Below are positions 1 to 8,220 of a stretch of 32,983 nucleotides of DNA, piece by piece. Source of the DNA: Archaeoglobales archaeon. GTDB taxonomy: Archaea > Halobacteriota > Archaeoglobi > Archaeoglobales > Archaeoglobaceae. The stretch's first letter is position 1. Every line of letters begins with the position of its first letter. Location of the stretch: the NCBI GenBank assembly GCA_003662995.1, contig QMZC01000020.1, forward strand, positions 1-32,983, in the 5' to 3' direction. The notes under the pieces are model-generated. The model worked only from the letters and a program-made list of their open reading frames with translations. It searched no databases and was not told the DNA's origin. The translations under genes were made by a program, and so were the position numbers.

Positions 1-111
1 AAACAAACACCTATTCCATGTACAACCCCTGATCACTCTAACCAAATAACTTCCAGCCTCACTTGGGGGGCGGTAAGGTGGGAAATCGTAATCGTTGATT
101 TCGGCTTGCAT
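1..111 (-). CDS. Radical SAM protein, N-terminal 37 residues only (cut by window edge)
   Basis: The minus-strand frame opens with ATG at 111 and stays open to the window edge. The peptide contains [17 protein letters not shown] followed by TWNRCLF, the approach to a radical SAM CxxxCxxC motif. Two of the cysteines are visible and the third would lie just past the edge. This family cleaves S-adenosylmethionine reductively with a [4Fe-4S] cluster; the substrate cannot be told from this fragment. A TATA-like ATTTTATA at 129-136 lies about 22 nt before the start and suggests a very short leader. The gene is divergent from serA. Family assignment is good, function unknown. Confidence 0.7.
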   Translation of the reverse strand, partial: MQAEINDYDFPPYRPPSEAGSYLVRVIRGCTWNRCLF

Positions 112-128
112 AACTTATGTTTGGTGGC

Positions 129-136
129 TATAAAAT
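129..136 (-). promoter_or_regulatory. TATA-like box for the radical SAM gene
   Basis: Minus-strand ATTTTATA lies about 22 nt before the ATG at 111, inside the divergent intergenic region shared with serA. Confidence 0.4.
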
Positions 137-187
137 ATCTTTCAACTGAAATGCTTTTAGCACACTTAACAAAAAATAAAGCAAAAA

Positions 188-195
188 TTTATAAT
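188..195 (+). promoter_or_regulatory. TATA box of serA
   Basis: TTTATAAT is centred about 28 nt before the ATG at 220. This supports that ATG over an upstream in-frame TTG at 106. Confidence 0.5.
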
Positions 196-219
196 CCTTT
201 TTACAAAGCTTTAATTCCA

Positions 220-1797
220 ATGAAAGTACTAGTGTCAGACCCGATATCGGATGAGGCTATTGAAGCGATGGTGAATGCTGGATTAGAAGTTGATGTCAAA
301 ACTGGTTTGAGCAAAGATGAGCTGTTAAAGATTATTTCAGACTACGATGCAATTGTTGTCAGGAGTCAGACCAGGGTTACTAAGGATGTTATTGAAGCTG
401 CAAAAAACCTCAAGATCATCGGAAGGGCTGGTGTTGGCATAGACAACATTGATGTAAATACAGCAACACAGAAAGGCATTGTTGTTGTTAATGCCCCTGG
501 AGGTAACACAGTTTCTACTGCTGAATTGACAGTCGGCATGATTTTGTCAGCGGCAAGAAGGATTCCTCAAGCCTGTAAGAGTGTTAAAGAGGGCAAATGG
601 GAGAGGAAGAGATTTGTCGGAATGGAATTGAGGGGTAAAACGATAGGCATAATTGGGTTGGGCAGGGTAGGCTACGAGGTTGCGAAAAGGATGAGAGCAT
701 TTGAGATGAACATTTTAGCTTACGATCCGTATATAAGCAAGGAAAAAGCCCAAGCTGTTGGGGCAAAGCTTGTTGAGTTGGATGAATTGTTAAAAAACTC
801 TGACATAGTAACGATTCACGTTCCAAAAACGAAGGAGACTATCAAGCTCATCTCACACAAGGAAATAGAGATGATGAAGAATGGGGCTTATTTGATAAAT
901 TGTGCCAGAGGAGGGATTGTTGATGAGGAGGCTTTATACAAGGCTTTAACCAATGGTAAGATAGCCTTTGCAGCCTTGGATGTTTATGAGAAAGAGCCAC
1001 CTGAAAACAATCCGTTAGTAAAACTCGACAATGTTATAACCACTCCACACATCGGTGCATCAACGAGAGAAGCTCAGGTAAGCGTTGGCATGACGATTGC
1101 TGAGGAGATAATAAACATGTATAAAGGATTGCCAGTTAAGAATGCCGTCAATCTGCCATCAATTGACCCTGCTGAATACGAATACATGATGCCCTATTTA
1201 ACGCTGGCTGAAAAAATGGGAAAAATTGCCTGTGTAAGGCTTAACAAGAAATTCAAGCACGTTAGAGTAACATACAGGGGTAAAATTGCCGAGAAAAACA
1301 CGGAATTTCTAACAAGAGCTTTGCTTAAGGGATTACTTGAGCCAATACTGGGGGAGAACATAAACCACGTTTCTGCGATGCCAATAGCAAAAGATAGAGG
1401 AATTGTGGTTGAAGAAAGCAAAACGGAAAGCGTTGAACACTATGAAAGTCTGTTGGAAATCAACATCGCTGACGGTAAAGGCATATACATTGCGGGAACG
1501 TGCTTTGGTAAGGAATACAGAATTGTGAAGATCGATTTGTACAAAGTTGACTTCATCCCAGAAGGACACTACATAATTTCGATGCATGAAGACAAGCCTG
1601 GGGTAATAGGCAGGGTTGGAACTCTGTGTGGGCAGTACGGAATAAACATCGCAGGAATGATCGTTGGGAGATATGGTGATAAACCTGGAGGAGTACAATT
1701 GATGCTGTTGCTCGTGGATGATCCACCAACTGAGGAGGTATTAAATAAGATGATAAAGTTGGATGGGATCATCGATGCTACATACGTCTACTTGTGA
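220..1797 (+). CDS. serA: D-3-phosphoglycerate dehydrogenase
   Basis: First step of phosphorylated serine synthesis: oxidises 3-phosphoglycerate to 3-phosphohydroxypyruvate with NAD. At 525 aa it matches the long SerA form. The N-terminal substrate domain carries GRAGVGIDNID (68-78). The Rossmann domain carries GIIGLGRVG (143-151). Catalytic positions are Arg230 in NCARGGIVD, a Glu near 259 in YEKEPP, and His277 in TPHIGAS. An intervening domain (about 315-445) of the allosteric-substrate-binding type precedes a C-terminal ACT domain (about 452-525), so serine or related feedback control is likely. The frame extends upstream to 106 and beyond, but homology starts at MKVLVSDP and a TATA box sits just before it. 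The 3' end overlaps the convergent downstream gene by 20 nt. Confidence 0.96.
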   Translation: MKVLVSDPISDEAIEAMVNAGLEVDVKTGLSKDELLKIISDYDAIVVRSQTRVTKDVIEAAKNLKIIGRAGVGIDNIDVNTATQKGIVVVNAPGGNTVSTAELTVGMILSAARRIPQACKSVKEGKWERKRFVGMELRGKTIGIIGLGRVGYEVAKRMRAFEMNILAYDPYISKEKAQAVGAKLVELDELLKNSDIVTIHVPKTKETIKLISHKEIEMMKNGAYLINCARGGIVDEEALYKALTNGKIAFAALDVYEKEPPENNPLVKLDNVITTPHIGASTREAQVSVGMTIAEEIINMYKGLPVKNAVNLPSIDPAEYEYMMPYLTLAEKMGKIACVRLNKKFKHVRVTYRGKIAEKNTEFLTRALLKGLLEPILGENINHVSAMPIAKDRGIVVEESKTESVEHYESLLEINIADGKGIYIAGTCFGKEYRIVKIDLYKVDFIPEGHYIISMHEDKPGVIGRVGTLCGQYGINIAGMIVGRYGDKPGGVQLMLLLVDDPPTEEVLNKMIKLDGIIDATYVYL

Positions 1798-2221
1798 AGC
1801 TTGTAAGTTCCTTGAACAATCCCTTTAATTTGTTAACTGGGTTGTTAGTAGAATAAAATAGGTGACTGTAACATTTGCAATCAGAACAGCCGAAATTTTT
1901 GATTTTTTCAAAGTGTTTTGACAGTGTATTGGCTAATTCACACTCCTCAATGTGAAACAGCATAGCATCCAAGACTTCAGAATTGGTGCTCAAGTAGTCA
2001 ATGTGCCACCTCAATCTCTTTTTACTTTTAAAGTGCCTTTCAATTCTTTTTATGCTGTTTTTTGCACTTCCCACATACATGTAATAGCCTTTTTTGAAGC
2101 TAACTTCGCCTAAGCTTCCAACTTTAATCCTCTTATCTTCGTTGAGCCTTAAGATTAAGATGTAGCCGACCACGTTTATGATTGGATCGCATTTCAAAAA
2201 TTTGTTTCTATAAGTTATCAA
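1778..2221 (-). CDS. GIY-YIG / DUF123 family nuclease-like protein
   Basis: 147 aa. The DUF123 subfamily of the GIY-YIG fold is recognisable: GYILILRL near residue 19 and GYYMYVGSAKNSIKRIERHF near 45-64, followed by RWHIDYL and a Cys-rich tail (CSDCKC). The tyrosines and the YVG segment correspond to the GIY...YIG core, and an Arg follows at the usual distance. DUF123 proteins are small stand-alone archaeal and bacterial proteins also found fused to endonuclease III; their substrate is not established, and a DNA repair role is inferred. It converges on serA with a 20-nt overlap of coding sequence. Confidence 0.82.
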   Translation of the reverse strand: MITYRNKFLKCDPIINVVGYILILRLNEDKRIKVGSLGEVSFKKGYYMYVGSAKNSIKRIERHFKSKKRLRWHIDYLSTNSEVLDAMLFHIEECELANTLSKHFEKIKNFGCSDCKCYSHLFYSTNNPVNKLKGLFKELTSFTSRRM

Positions 2222-2272
2222 TTGACAAAAATTCTAAACCATTATAACTGTTCAAACACACAATCAAAAACC

Positions 2273-2280
2273 TTTATAAT
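2273..2280 (+). promoter_or_regulatory. TATA box of the argB operon
   Basis: TTTATAAT is centred about 25 nt before the argB ATG, which predicts a leaderless transcript. Confidence 0.6.
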
Positions 2281-2301
2281 TTACAACATCCTGCCAACTT
2301 T

Positions 2302-3174
2302 ATGGATGATGTGGGAATACTAATCGAGGCTTTACCTTACATCAAAGAATTCCACGGCTCCTACATGGTCATAAAGATTGGTGGTCATGCGATAGTCAAA
2401 GAAAACATGCTTGAAGATACAATTAAAGATATCTTACTGCTCTACTTTGTTGGAATTAAGCCAGTCGTTGTCCATGGTGGTGGCCCCGAGATTTCGGAAA
2501 AGATGGAAAAACTTGGCTTAAAGCCGAGATTTGTAGATGGGTTAAGGGTTACAGACAAAGAAACGATGGAGGTAGTTGAGATGGTTCTGGATGGAAAGAT
2601 CAATTCAAAAATCGTTACCACTTTCATCAAGAACGGTGGCAAAGCTGTTGGCATAAGTGGCAAAGATGGATTGCTCGTTATCGCAAAAAAGAAGAAGGTG
2701 AGGAAAAGAGAAGGTGAGGAGGAGAAGATCATCGACTTGGGTTTCGTTGGTGAGACGGAGTTCGTCAACCCTGACATACTGAAAGTTTTGCTTGATAACA
2801 AGTTTATTCCTGTTATCTCACCAATTGCTACTGATTTGGAGGGTAACACATACAACCTGAATGCTGATCTGGTTGCAGGAGACATTGCTGCTGCTTTAAA
2901 GGCTAAGAAGCTGATAATGTTAACAGATGTAGATGGAATTTTGGCTGATTTGAACGATCCGAATTCTCTAGTCTCCAATATGAGTGCAAAAGAATTGAAA
3001 GACATGCTCAAGAGCGGGAAATTGCAGGGAGGGATGATTCCAAAGGTTGAAGCTGTAATAAAGGCATTGGATGGGGGAGTTGAGAAGGCACACATAATCA
3101 ACGGCTCAAAGCCCCACGCCATACTGCTCGAGTTGTTTACAAAGAGAGGAATAGGCACAATGGTTGTCAGGTGA
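2302..3174 (+). CDS. argB: Acetylglutamate kinase
   Basis: Phosphorylates N-acetyl-L-glutamate in the second step of cyclic or linear arginine synthesis. 290 aa, normal length. Amino-acid-kinase fold motifs: KIGGHAI near residue 25, VVHGGGPEIS near 57 (glycine-rich nucleotide/substrate loop), GLRVTD near 80, NLNADLVAGDIAAAL near 190, LTDVDGIL near 212 and GGMIPKV near 247. A Lys/Arg-rich stretch near residue 130 (KKKKVRKREGEEEK) forms a charged surface loop. Start chosen from the family and a TATA box 25 nt upstream. Followed after 4 nt by the TIM-barrel gene and then the LOR/SDH gene, which suggests one arginine/ornithine-related operon. Confidence 0.95.
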   Translation: MDDVGILIEALPYIKEFHGSYMVIKIGGHAIVKENMLEDTIKDILLLYFVGIKPVVVHGGGPEISEKMEKLGLKPRFVDGLRVTDKETMEVVEMVLDGKINSKIVTTFIKNGGKAVGISGKDGLLVIAKKKKVRKREGEEEKIIDLGFVGETEFVNPDILKVLLDNKFIPVISPIATDLEGNTYNLNADLVAGDIAAALKAKKLIMLTDVDGILADLNDPNSLVSNMSAKELKDMLKSGKLQGGMIPKVEAVIKALDGGVEKAHIINGSKPHAILLELFTKRGIGTMVVR

Positions 3175-3178
3175 TTAG

Positions 3179-3952
3179 ATGAGCATAAAGCTGGGAATGC
3201 AACCCGACATTTATCAAAAACCAAAGGAGGTTTTTGAATTTGCGTCACAAAACAAGTTCAGCCATGTGGAAATTCTGATGGACCATCCGTATTACTGCTA
3301 TGAAAAATTGAGTTTTGCCGAGATTTTAGAGCTTAAGGGCAGTTACGATTTGGATGTGTTGATTCATGCCCCTGCCACAACCACAAATTTCATTTCCATA
3401 AGTGAAGTTTTCAGGAAGGCAAGTTATGAGGAGCTGAGAAGGACAATATTTTTTGCCGAAAAGTGTGGGGCTGAACTAATAACATTTCATATAGGGTGGA
3501 ATCCGGGCTTTATAACTGCAAAGGGTTTTGTATTTCAAAAAGATTTGTATGCTGAACACAACTACAACGTTTTAACGACTGAACTTTATTCCTTTTTGGA
3601 GACCATTGACAATCCATCCGTTTTAGCGTTAGAAAACACCATTGAAATTGATGAACGTTTAAAGGCGGCAATAGAATTTTTACTTGATAACACCGAATTG
3701 AGTTTAACGTTTGATATTGGACATTACTACGTTAAAGAGGGGCACGATGTCTTCTTGAACAACTTTGATAGAATTAGAAACGTGCATTTACACGACAACA
3801 ATGGCGTTTACGATGAGCATTTGGCGTTGGGAAAAGGAAAGGTTGATTTGAACATACTACCAAAAACATATAAAGGATATTTAACTCTGGAGTTGAGAGA
3901 GAGAGACGCTATAATTGAATCGAAGAGGTACATTGAAGAGGTGTTTAAATGA
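3179..3952 (+). CDS. Xylose-isomerase-like TIM barrel protein (AP endonuclease 2 family)
   Basis: 257 aa. Belongs to the endonuclease IV / sugar-isomerase-like TIM-barrel superfamily (PF01261 type). Candidate metal ligands lie on successive strands: HAPATTT near residue 62, TFHIGW near 103, ALENTIE near 149, FDIGHYY near 180 and VHLHDNNG near 203 followed by DEHLALGKGKVD. Members act as endonuclease IV, sugar isomerases or epimerases; nothing here fixes the reaction. It lies 4 nt after argB, and its stop overlaps the next start as ATGA, so it is translated with arginine-metabolism genes. A metabolic isomerase role is therefore more likely than DNA repair, but this is inference. Confidence 0.8.
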   Translation: MSIKLGMQPDIYQKPKEVFEFASQNKFSHVEILMDHPYYCYEKLSFAEILELKGSYDLDVLIHAPATTTNFISISEVFRKASYEELRRTIFFAEKCGAELITFHIGWNPGFITAKGFVFQKDLYAEHNYNVLTTELYSFLETIDNPSVLALENTIEIDERLKAAIEFLLDNTELSLTFDIGHYYVKEGHDVFLNNFDRIRNVHLHDNNGVYDEHLALGKGKVDLNILPKTYKGYLTLELRERDAIIESKRYIEEVFK

Positions 3953-5163
3953 TATCCAAAGAATTGGAGTTTACTGGACATCTGATTGACTCGATGATAT
4001 TTACAAAGGTGTTGGATACGATTCTCGAGCTGGAAGGTGAATTCGAGATAGTTGAGTTTGATGTTGGAAAGAAAAAGGAGGATTACAGTTATGCTAAGCT
4101 TATCGTAATTGGAAAAGATGAAGAGCATCTGAACAAAATTTTACACGAATTACACAAGTTGGGGGCGAAAATTCCTGAGGTTGAAGAGGTGGAACTAAAA
4201 GAGGCACCAGCAAACAAGGTGCTGCCCGACGGGTTTTACGTAACAACAAACCATCCAACGTTCATAAACTACAAGGGAGTCTGGATGGAGGTGGAGGACA
4301 TAAGCATGGATAGGGTTATAGCAATTAGAAACAACAAAGCAGTTTGCATATCAATTGGTGAGGTTGAAAAGGGAGATTTGATTGTTGTTGGGGAGAGGGG
4401 TGTTAGGGTAATTCCACCTGAAAGACCTAGAAAATCCACCTACTTTCAATTTATGGGGGGCAGTGTATCGTCTGAAAGACCAACCGAGGAAATAATCGAA
4501 ATCGTTGCCCGAGAAATTGTAAACTTGAAGAAAAATGGTGGTAAGATTGCCGTTGTTGCCGGTCCTGCCGTAGATCATACTGGAGCTAGAGATGCATTGG
4601 CAGGAATGATCAGAGATGGTTATGTTGATTTACTACTGAGCGGGAATGCTGTTGCTGTCCATGACATCGAACTTTCAATTTTTGGCACATCCCTTGGCAT
4701 GGACATACGAAGTGGAAAACCTGTACCAGGAGGGAACAGACATCATTTGTACACAATCAGCAAGGTGATAGCTGCCGGTGGAATTAAAAAAGCAGTTGAG
4801 GCAGGAATTATTAAGGACGGGATAATGTATGAATGTATCAAAAACAACGTTCCGTTTGTGTTGGCTGGTTCAATAAGAGACGATGGGCCACTGCCAGAGG
4901 TAATAACAGACGTTATGGAGGCTAAGAAGGAAATGAAGAGGGCTTTGAAGGGCATAAACATGGTAATAATGCTTGCCACCATGCTCCACAGCATTGCGGT
5001 TGGTAACTTACTACCTTCAACGGTAAAAACGATATGCGTTGACATAAACCCTGCAACAGTCACAAAACTTATCGATAGGGGAACAGCTCAGGCAATCGGA
5101 ATCGTTACAGACGTTGGATTGTTCGTTCCACTGCTTTATGAGAAATTAAAGGAAATTGAGTGA
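3949..5163 (+). CDS. LOR/SDH-domain protein, probable archaeal ornithine cyclodeaminase (TIGR00300 family)
   Basis: 404 aa. The N-terminal region (about 1-100; ELEFTGHLIDSMIFTKVLD) is the small domain known from lysine-oxoglutarate reductase/saccharopine dehydrogenase bifunctional proteins. The C-terminal part binds a dinucleotide: GGKIAVVAGPAVDHTGARDA near 200-215, then LLLSGNAVAVHDIE. Members of this family in methanogens, and the matching domain of cyanobacterial AgrE/ArgZ, convert ornithine to proline and ammonia. Co-translation with argB (ATGA overlap with the TIM-barrel gene) fits a role in ornithine use or proline synthesis. Family assignment is firm; the reaction is inferred from homologues. 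Confidence 0.82.
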   Translation: MISKELEFTGHLIDSMIFTKVLDTILELEGEFEIVEFDVGKKKEDYSYAKLIVIGKDEEHLNKILHELHKLGAKIPEVEEVELKEAPANKVLPDGFYVTTNHPTFINYKGVWMEVEDISMDRVIAIRNNKAVCISIGEVEKGDLIVVGERGVRVIPPERPRKSTYFQFMGGSVSSERPTEEIIEIVAREIVNLKKNGGKIAVVAGPAVDHTGARDALAGMIRDGYVDLLLSGNAVAVHDIELSIFGTSLGMDIRSGKPVPGGNRHHLYTISKVIAAGGIKKAVEAGIIKDGIMYECIKNNVPFVLAGSIRDDGPLPEVITDVMEAKKEMKRALKGINMVIMLATMLHSIAVGNLLPSTVKTICVDINPATVTKLIDRGTAQAIGIVTDVGLFVPLLYEKLKEIE

Positions 5164-5229
5164 AAAACAAAATAAAAAACAAACCGAAAGAATTGTAAAA
5201 CTTGAAAATAAGTCCGTATAGGTGGAAGT

Positions 5230-5580
5230 ATGTTTTACAAAAACTCCTATCTGGAAAAAATGGCTGATGTTCTGCAAAAGAAGGATGTTGAAAACTTGGT
5301 CAAACAATTGACAAACAAAGAAGAAATTGAAAAAATGTTCAAGAGTGATGGTGAATACATAGTTAAAACATACAGAGATGGTAGTATTACGATTGATGAG
5401 GCAAAAAAGAACTTTGATTTGCTGAAAGCCTACACTTTAACCCAGCTAAAGTTCCACTTTGAGAGGGTTAAAGAGATGGCAGAACATTTTGGCGTTAGTT
5501 ATGTCGATGAGGGTATCGACGATGAGTTGGTAGAGAGAATTATGGAAATGTTGGTTGAATATGAGAGCAAACTAGAATAA
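5230..5580 (+). CDS. Small helical protein of unknown function
   Basis: 116 aa, mostly charged and predicted helical; no motif recognised. It has a Lys/Glu-rich N-terminal half (LQKKDVENLVKQL) and a C-terminal half ending in an acidic helix (DDELVERIMEMLVEYESK). The start at 5230 has a good ribosome binding site, GGTGGAAG, 3-10 nt upstream; an internal Met at 5260 is a weaker alternative. The stop is followed after 1 nt by surE, so the two are probably co-transcribed. No signal peptide or membrane segment. Confidence 0.7.
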   Translation: MFYKNSYLEKMADVLQKKDVENLVKQLTNKEEIEKMFKSDGEYIVKTYRDGSITIDEAKKNFDLLKAYTLTQLKFHFERVKEMAEHFGVSYVDEGIDDELVERIMEMLVEYESKLE

Positions 5581-5581
5581 C

Positions 5582-6358
5582 ATGGCTCCAAAAATTCTAA
5601 TAACAAACGATGATGGACTGTACTCTGCAGGACTTAAAGCGAGTTATGAAGCTTTACGTGGTTTAGGAGAGATTTACGTGGTTGCTCCGGCAGTCCAGAA
5701 AAGCGGTGTTGGAAGAAGTATGTCAATAATGGAGCCAATAAGAGTTTCGGAAGTCAATGTGAACGGCATAAAAGTTTATGCAGTCGATGGTACCCCAACA
5801 GATGCTGTAATTATTGGGATTCACGAAGTAATCGGTGAAGTCCCGAACATTACAATATCAGGGATTAATCTTGGTGAGAACTTATCAACCGAGGCGGTAA
5901 CAACTTCTGGAACTGTGTGTGCGGCTTTGGAAGCGGCAACCCAAGGTAGCAATGCGATAGCTATATCAATGGAGTTACCCGATGTTGAGAAGTTTGAACT
6001 GTTTTTCAAACCCTACGACTTTGGCTTTGCCAAGGAAATTTTGAGAAGCATTGCCAGAGTTGTTTTAAAGAAGGGAATGCCAATGGGAGTTGATGTGTTG
6101 AATGTAAACGTGCCATCCAAACCAAATGGAGAGGTAGAAGTAACGAGGTTAGCAAAGAAAATGTACAAAACGAGAATTGAGAAAAGATACGATCCGAGGG
6201 GCAGGAAGTACTACTGGATAAGTGGGGTTGAGAGAAAAGAGGCAGAAAAGGATACAGACATACATGCATTGAAGAACGGAAAGGTTTCAATAACTCCCTT
6301 ATCAATTGATCTAACAGCAAATGTGGATTTTGATGTTATAAGGAGTTGGTTTGAATGA
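5582..6358 (+). CDS. surE: 5'-nucleotidase SurE
   Basis: Metal-dependent phosphatase acting on nucleoside 5'-monophosphates, also reported on exopolyphosphate. 258 aa, normal size. The N-terminal ILITNDDG motif (residues 5-12) supplies the paired Asp ligands. Ser41 in QKSGVGRSMS and an Asn in SGINLGENLS complete the usual metal site, and GTPTDAV follows near residue 65. The start lies 1 nt after the preceding stop. Its end overlaps rpiA as ATGA, indicating translational coupling of a nucleotide phosphatase with a pentose phosphate isomerase; both could feed ribose-phosphate turnover. Confidence 0.95.
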   Translation: MAPKILITNDDGLYSAGLKASYEALRGLGEIYVVAPAVQKSGVGRSMSIMEPIRVSEVNVNGIKVYAVDGTPTDAVIIGIHEVIGEVPNITISGINLGENLSTEAVTTSGTVCAALEAATQGSNAIAISMELPDVEKFELFFKPYDFGFAKEILRSIARVVLKKGMPMGVDVLNVNVPSKPNGEVEVTRLAKKMYKTRIEKRYDPRGRKYYWISGVERKEAEKDTDIHALKNGKVSITPLSIDLTANVDFDVIRSWFE

Positions 6359-7029
6359 GTGAGGCAAAAGCTAATGCGGCTAAGGAGGCTTTGAGGTTTA
6401 TTGAAGATGGGGTTGTTTTAGGTATTGGAAGTGGCACAACCGTTGAAATTTTTCTGGAGTTGCTTGGCGAGAAAATACGGAATGAAGGTCTAAACGTTTA
6501 TGGCATACCAACTTCCTACCAATCGCACATTGCTGCCATAAAAAGCGGAGTTAGGGTTGTAGATCTGTTTCAATATCCCGAACCAGACGTTTGTGTTGAT
6601 GGGGCTGATCAAATCGATTACAATTTTAACTGCTTGAAGGGGGGTGGAGCGGCGTTAATGAGGGAAAAAATCGTAATTTCTGCCTCAAAAAAAGTGATAA
6701 TAATCGCCGATGAAACCAAATACTCGTCAAAACTGGACAAAGCCATTCCTATCGAAGTTTTGCCATTTGCGTACGCATGTGTTGTTAATAGACTGTACAA
6801 AATTGCCAAAAAAGTTGAGTTGAGAATTGCAGAAAAAAAGCTTGGTCCAGTGATAACTGACAACGGAAACTTCATTGTCGATTGTTTGATGGAGATTGAC
6901 GATGTTGAGAATTTGGAAAGGGATCTCAATGCGATTCCAGGTGTTGTTGAAAACGGTTTGTTCCCCTCAAAGCTGATAGATTTTGTAGTATTAGGTAATG
7001 AGAACGGTGCAAAAGTGTTACAAAAGTAA
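6355..7029 (+). CDS. rpiA: Ribose-5-phosphate isomerase A
   Basis: Interconverts ribose 5-phosphate and ribulose 5-phosphate. 224 aa. Family motifs in order: GIGSGTT (22-28) phosphate loop, PTSYQSH near 52, VDGADQID near 81 (catalytic Asp region), KGGGAALMREKI near 95 and DETKYS near 118. Archaea lacking a classical oxidative pentose phosphate pathway need this enzyme to make nucleotide ribose. The start overlaps the surE stop. It is the last gene of the run, followed by an AT-rich 110-nt gap with the egsA promoter. Confidence 0.96.
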   Translation: MSEAKANAAKEALRFIEDGVVLGIGSGTTVEIFLELLGEKIRNEGLNVYGIPTSYQSHIAAIKSGVRVVDLFQYPEPDVCVDGADQIDYNFNCLKGGGAALMREKIVISASKKVIIIADETKYSSKLDKAIPIEVLPFAYACVVNRLYKIAKKVELRIAEKKLGPVITDNGNFIVDCLMEIDDVENLERDLNAIPGVVENGLFPSKLIDFVVLGNENGAKVLQK

Positions 7030-7081
7030 TAAGTCAAAATAAATTAATCAATTTTTATAATAATTTCAAAAAGAGCGAAAT

Positions 7082-7090
7082 ACTTATATT
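7082..7090 (+). promoter_or_regulatory. TATA box of egsA
   Basis: CGAAATA followed by CTTATATTT looks like BRE plus TATA. Transcription would begin near 7110, leaving a leader of about 30 nt that carries GGTGAT just before the ATG at 7140. Confidence 0.5.
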
Positions 7091-7139
7091 TGATGAAAGA
7101 AATTTTATTCGTTTTCTATTTAAATTTAAGGGTGATAAA

Positions 7140-8210
7140 ATGAGAAAGCTTGTAGGTCATTTAAAAAATGTGGGTTTTCCACGCATTGTTGAAGTTTCAG
7201 AAAATGCAAGAAAGAAGATCAGAAACATTTTGGAGGGTATGGAATGCTCATCTGTCATACTGGTTACAGGAAAAAACGTTTACAAAGCTACTGCAAGCAG
7301 AATTGAGGAGCGGTTAGAAGGATTGATTTTGAGAACGATTTTTGTAACATCATTAAAGGTTGGGAGCGTCAGAAAAGTGGAATTTGAAATTGGGTTTGAG
7401 GAAGTTGATGGTATTGTTGGAGTTGGTGGTGGGAGAGTTTTGGATTTTGGAAAGGTTTTAGCTACTGAAATTAACGTACCATTCATAAGTATCCCATCCA
7501 CCGCATCTCACGATGGTATTGCATCGCCTATAGCGAGTTTCAGGGAGAGAGGCAAGCCAATTTCAATTTCTACAGACCCTCCAGCAGCGGTCCTTGCGGA
7601 CATCACAATCATAAGAAATAGCCCAATAAGGCTTGTAAGGAGTGGTTATGGCGATTTAATTTCGAATGTTACTGCAGTAAAGGACTGGAAGCTGGGCAAA
7701 GACGTTGTTGGTGAAGAATACAACGAGGTAGCTGCATCAATGGCTTTGATGCCAGCAAATCTGTTACTTGTGGAGGCTGAAAGGCTTGATTTGAAAACCC
7801 CATCGCATTTAGAACTACTTGTTAAAGGTTTGATTTTGAGTGGTGTCACGATTTCGCTGGTAGGTAATAGCAGACCAGTCAGCGGTGCAGAACACAAGTT
7901 CAGCCATGCTCTGGATTATCTGGGATACGGTAAAGGGACACATGGGGAGCAAGTTGGACTGGGGACGATAATAATGGAGTACTTCCATGAAAAGGCTTAT
8001 GGTATTGGTGATTGGGAGCTGATAAAGAAATCCCTTGAAAAGATTCACGCTCCAACGACAGCCAAAGAAATTGGATTAACAAAAGAACAGCTCATTGAGG
8101 CTTTGGAGTACGCAAAAAAGATAAGAAGAAAGAGGTACACAATACTCGAAGACTTGAATCCAACTAAAAACGACTTTGAGATTGCCATTGAGAAGACGGG
8201 GATAGTTTGA
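7140..8210 (+). CDS. egsA: sn-Glycerol-1-phosphate dehydrogenase
   Basis: Reduces dihydroxyacetone phosphate to sn-glycerol-1-phosphate, setting the archaeal stereochemistry of membrane lipid glycerol. 356 aa. NAD(P) binding: GIVGVGGGRVLDFGK near residues 91-105. Family segment PSTASHDGIASPIAS near 120. Zinc ligands are expected from an Asp in YGDLISN, His in GAEHKFSH and His in GTHGEQ. The ribosome binding site GGTGAT sits at 7130-7135. Its end is 10 nt from the convergent RecJ-like gene. This gene alone identifies the source as archaeal. Confidence 0.96.
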   Translation: MRKLVGHLKNVGFPRIVEVSENARKKIRNILEGMECSSVILVTGKNVYKATASRIEERLEGLILRTIFVTSLKVGSVRKVEFEIGFEEVDGIVGVGGGRVLDFGKVLATEINVPFISIPSTASHDGIASPIASFRERGKPISISTDPPAAVLADITIIRNSPIRLVRSGYGDLISNVTAVKDWKLGKDVVGEEYNEVAASMALMPANLLLVEAERLDLKTPSHLELLVKGLILSGVTISLVGNSRPVSGAEHKFSHALDYLGYGKGTHGEQVGLGTIIMEYFHEKAYGIGDWELIKKSLEKIHAPTTAKEIGLTKEQLIEALEYAKKIRRKRYTILEDLNPTKNDFEIAIEKTGIV

Positions 8211-8220
8211 TTAGATAAAA

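Noticed and set aside
1-219. A long plus-strand frame running in from the window edge and joined to serA
   Set aside because: SerA homology begins at residue 39 of that frame, a TATA box precedes ATG 220, and the minus strand of 1-111 encodes a convincing radical SAM start.
2442-3248. 268-aa minus-strand frame opposite argB
   Set aside because: Shadow of argB; composition is Ser/Pro-rich with no family resemblance.
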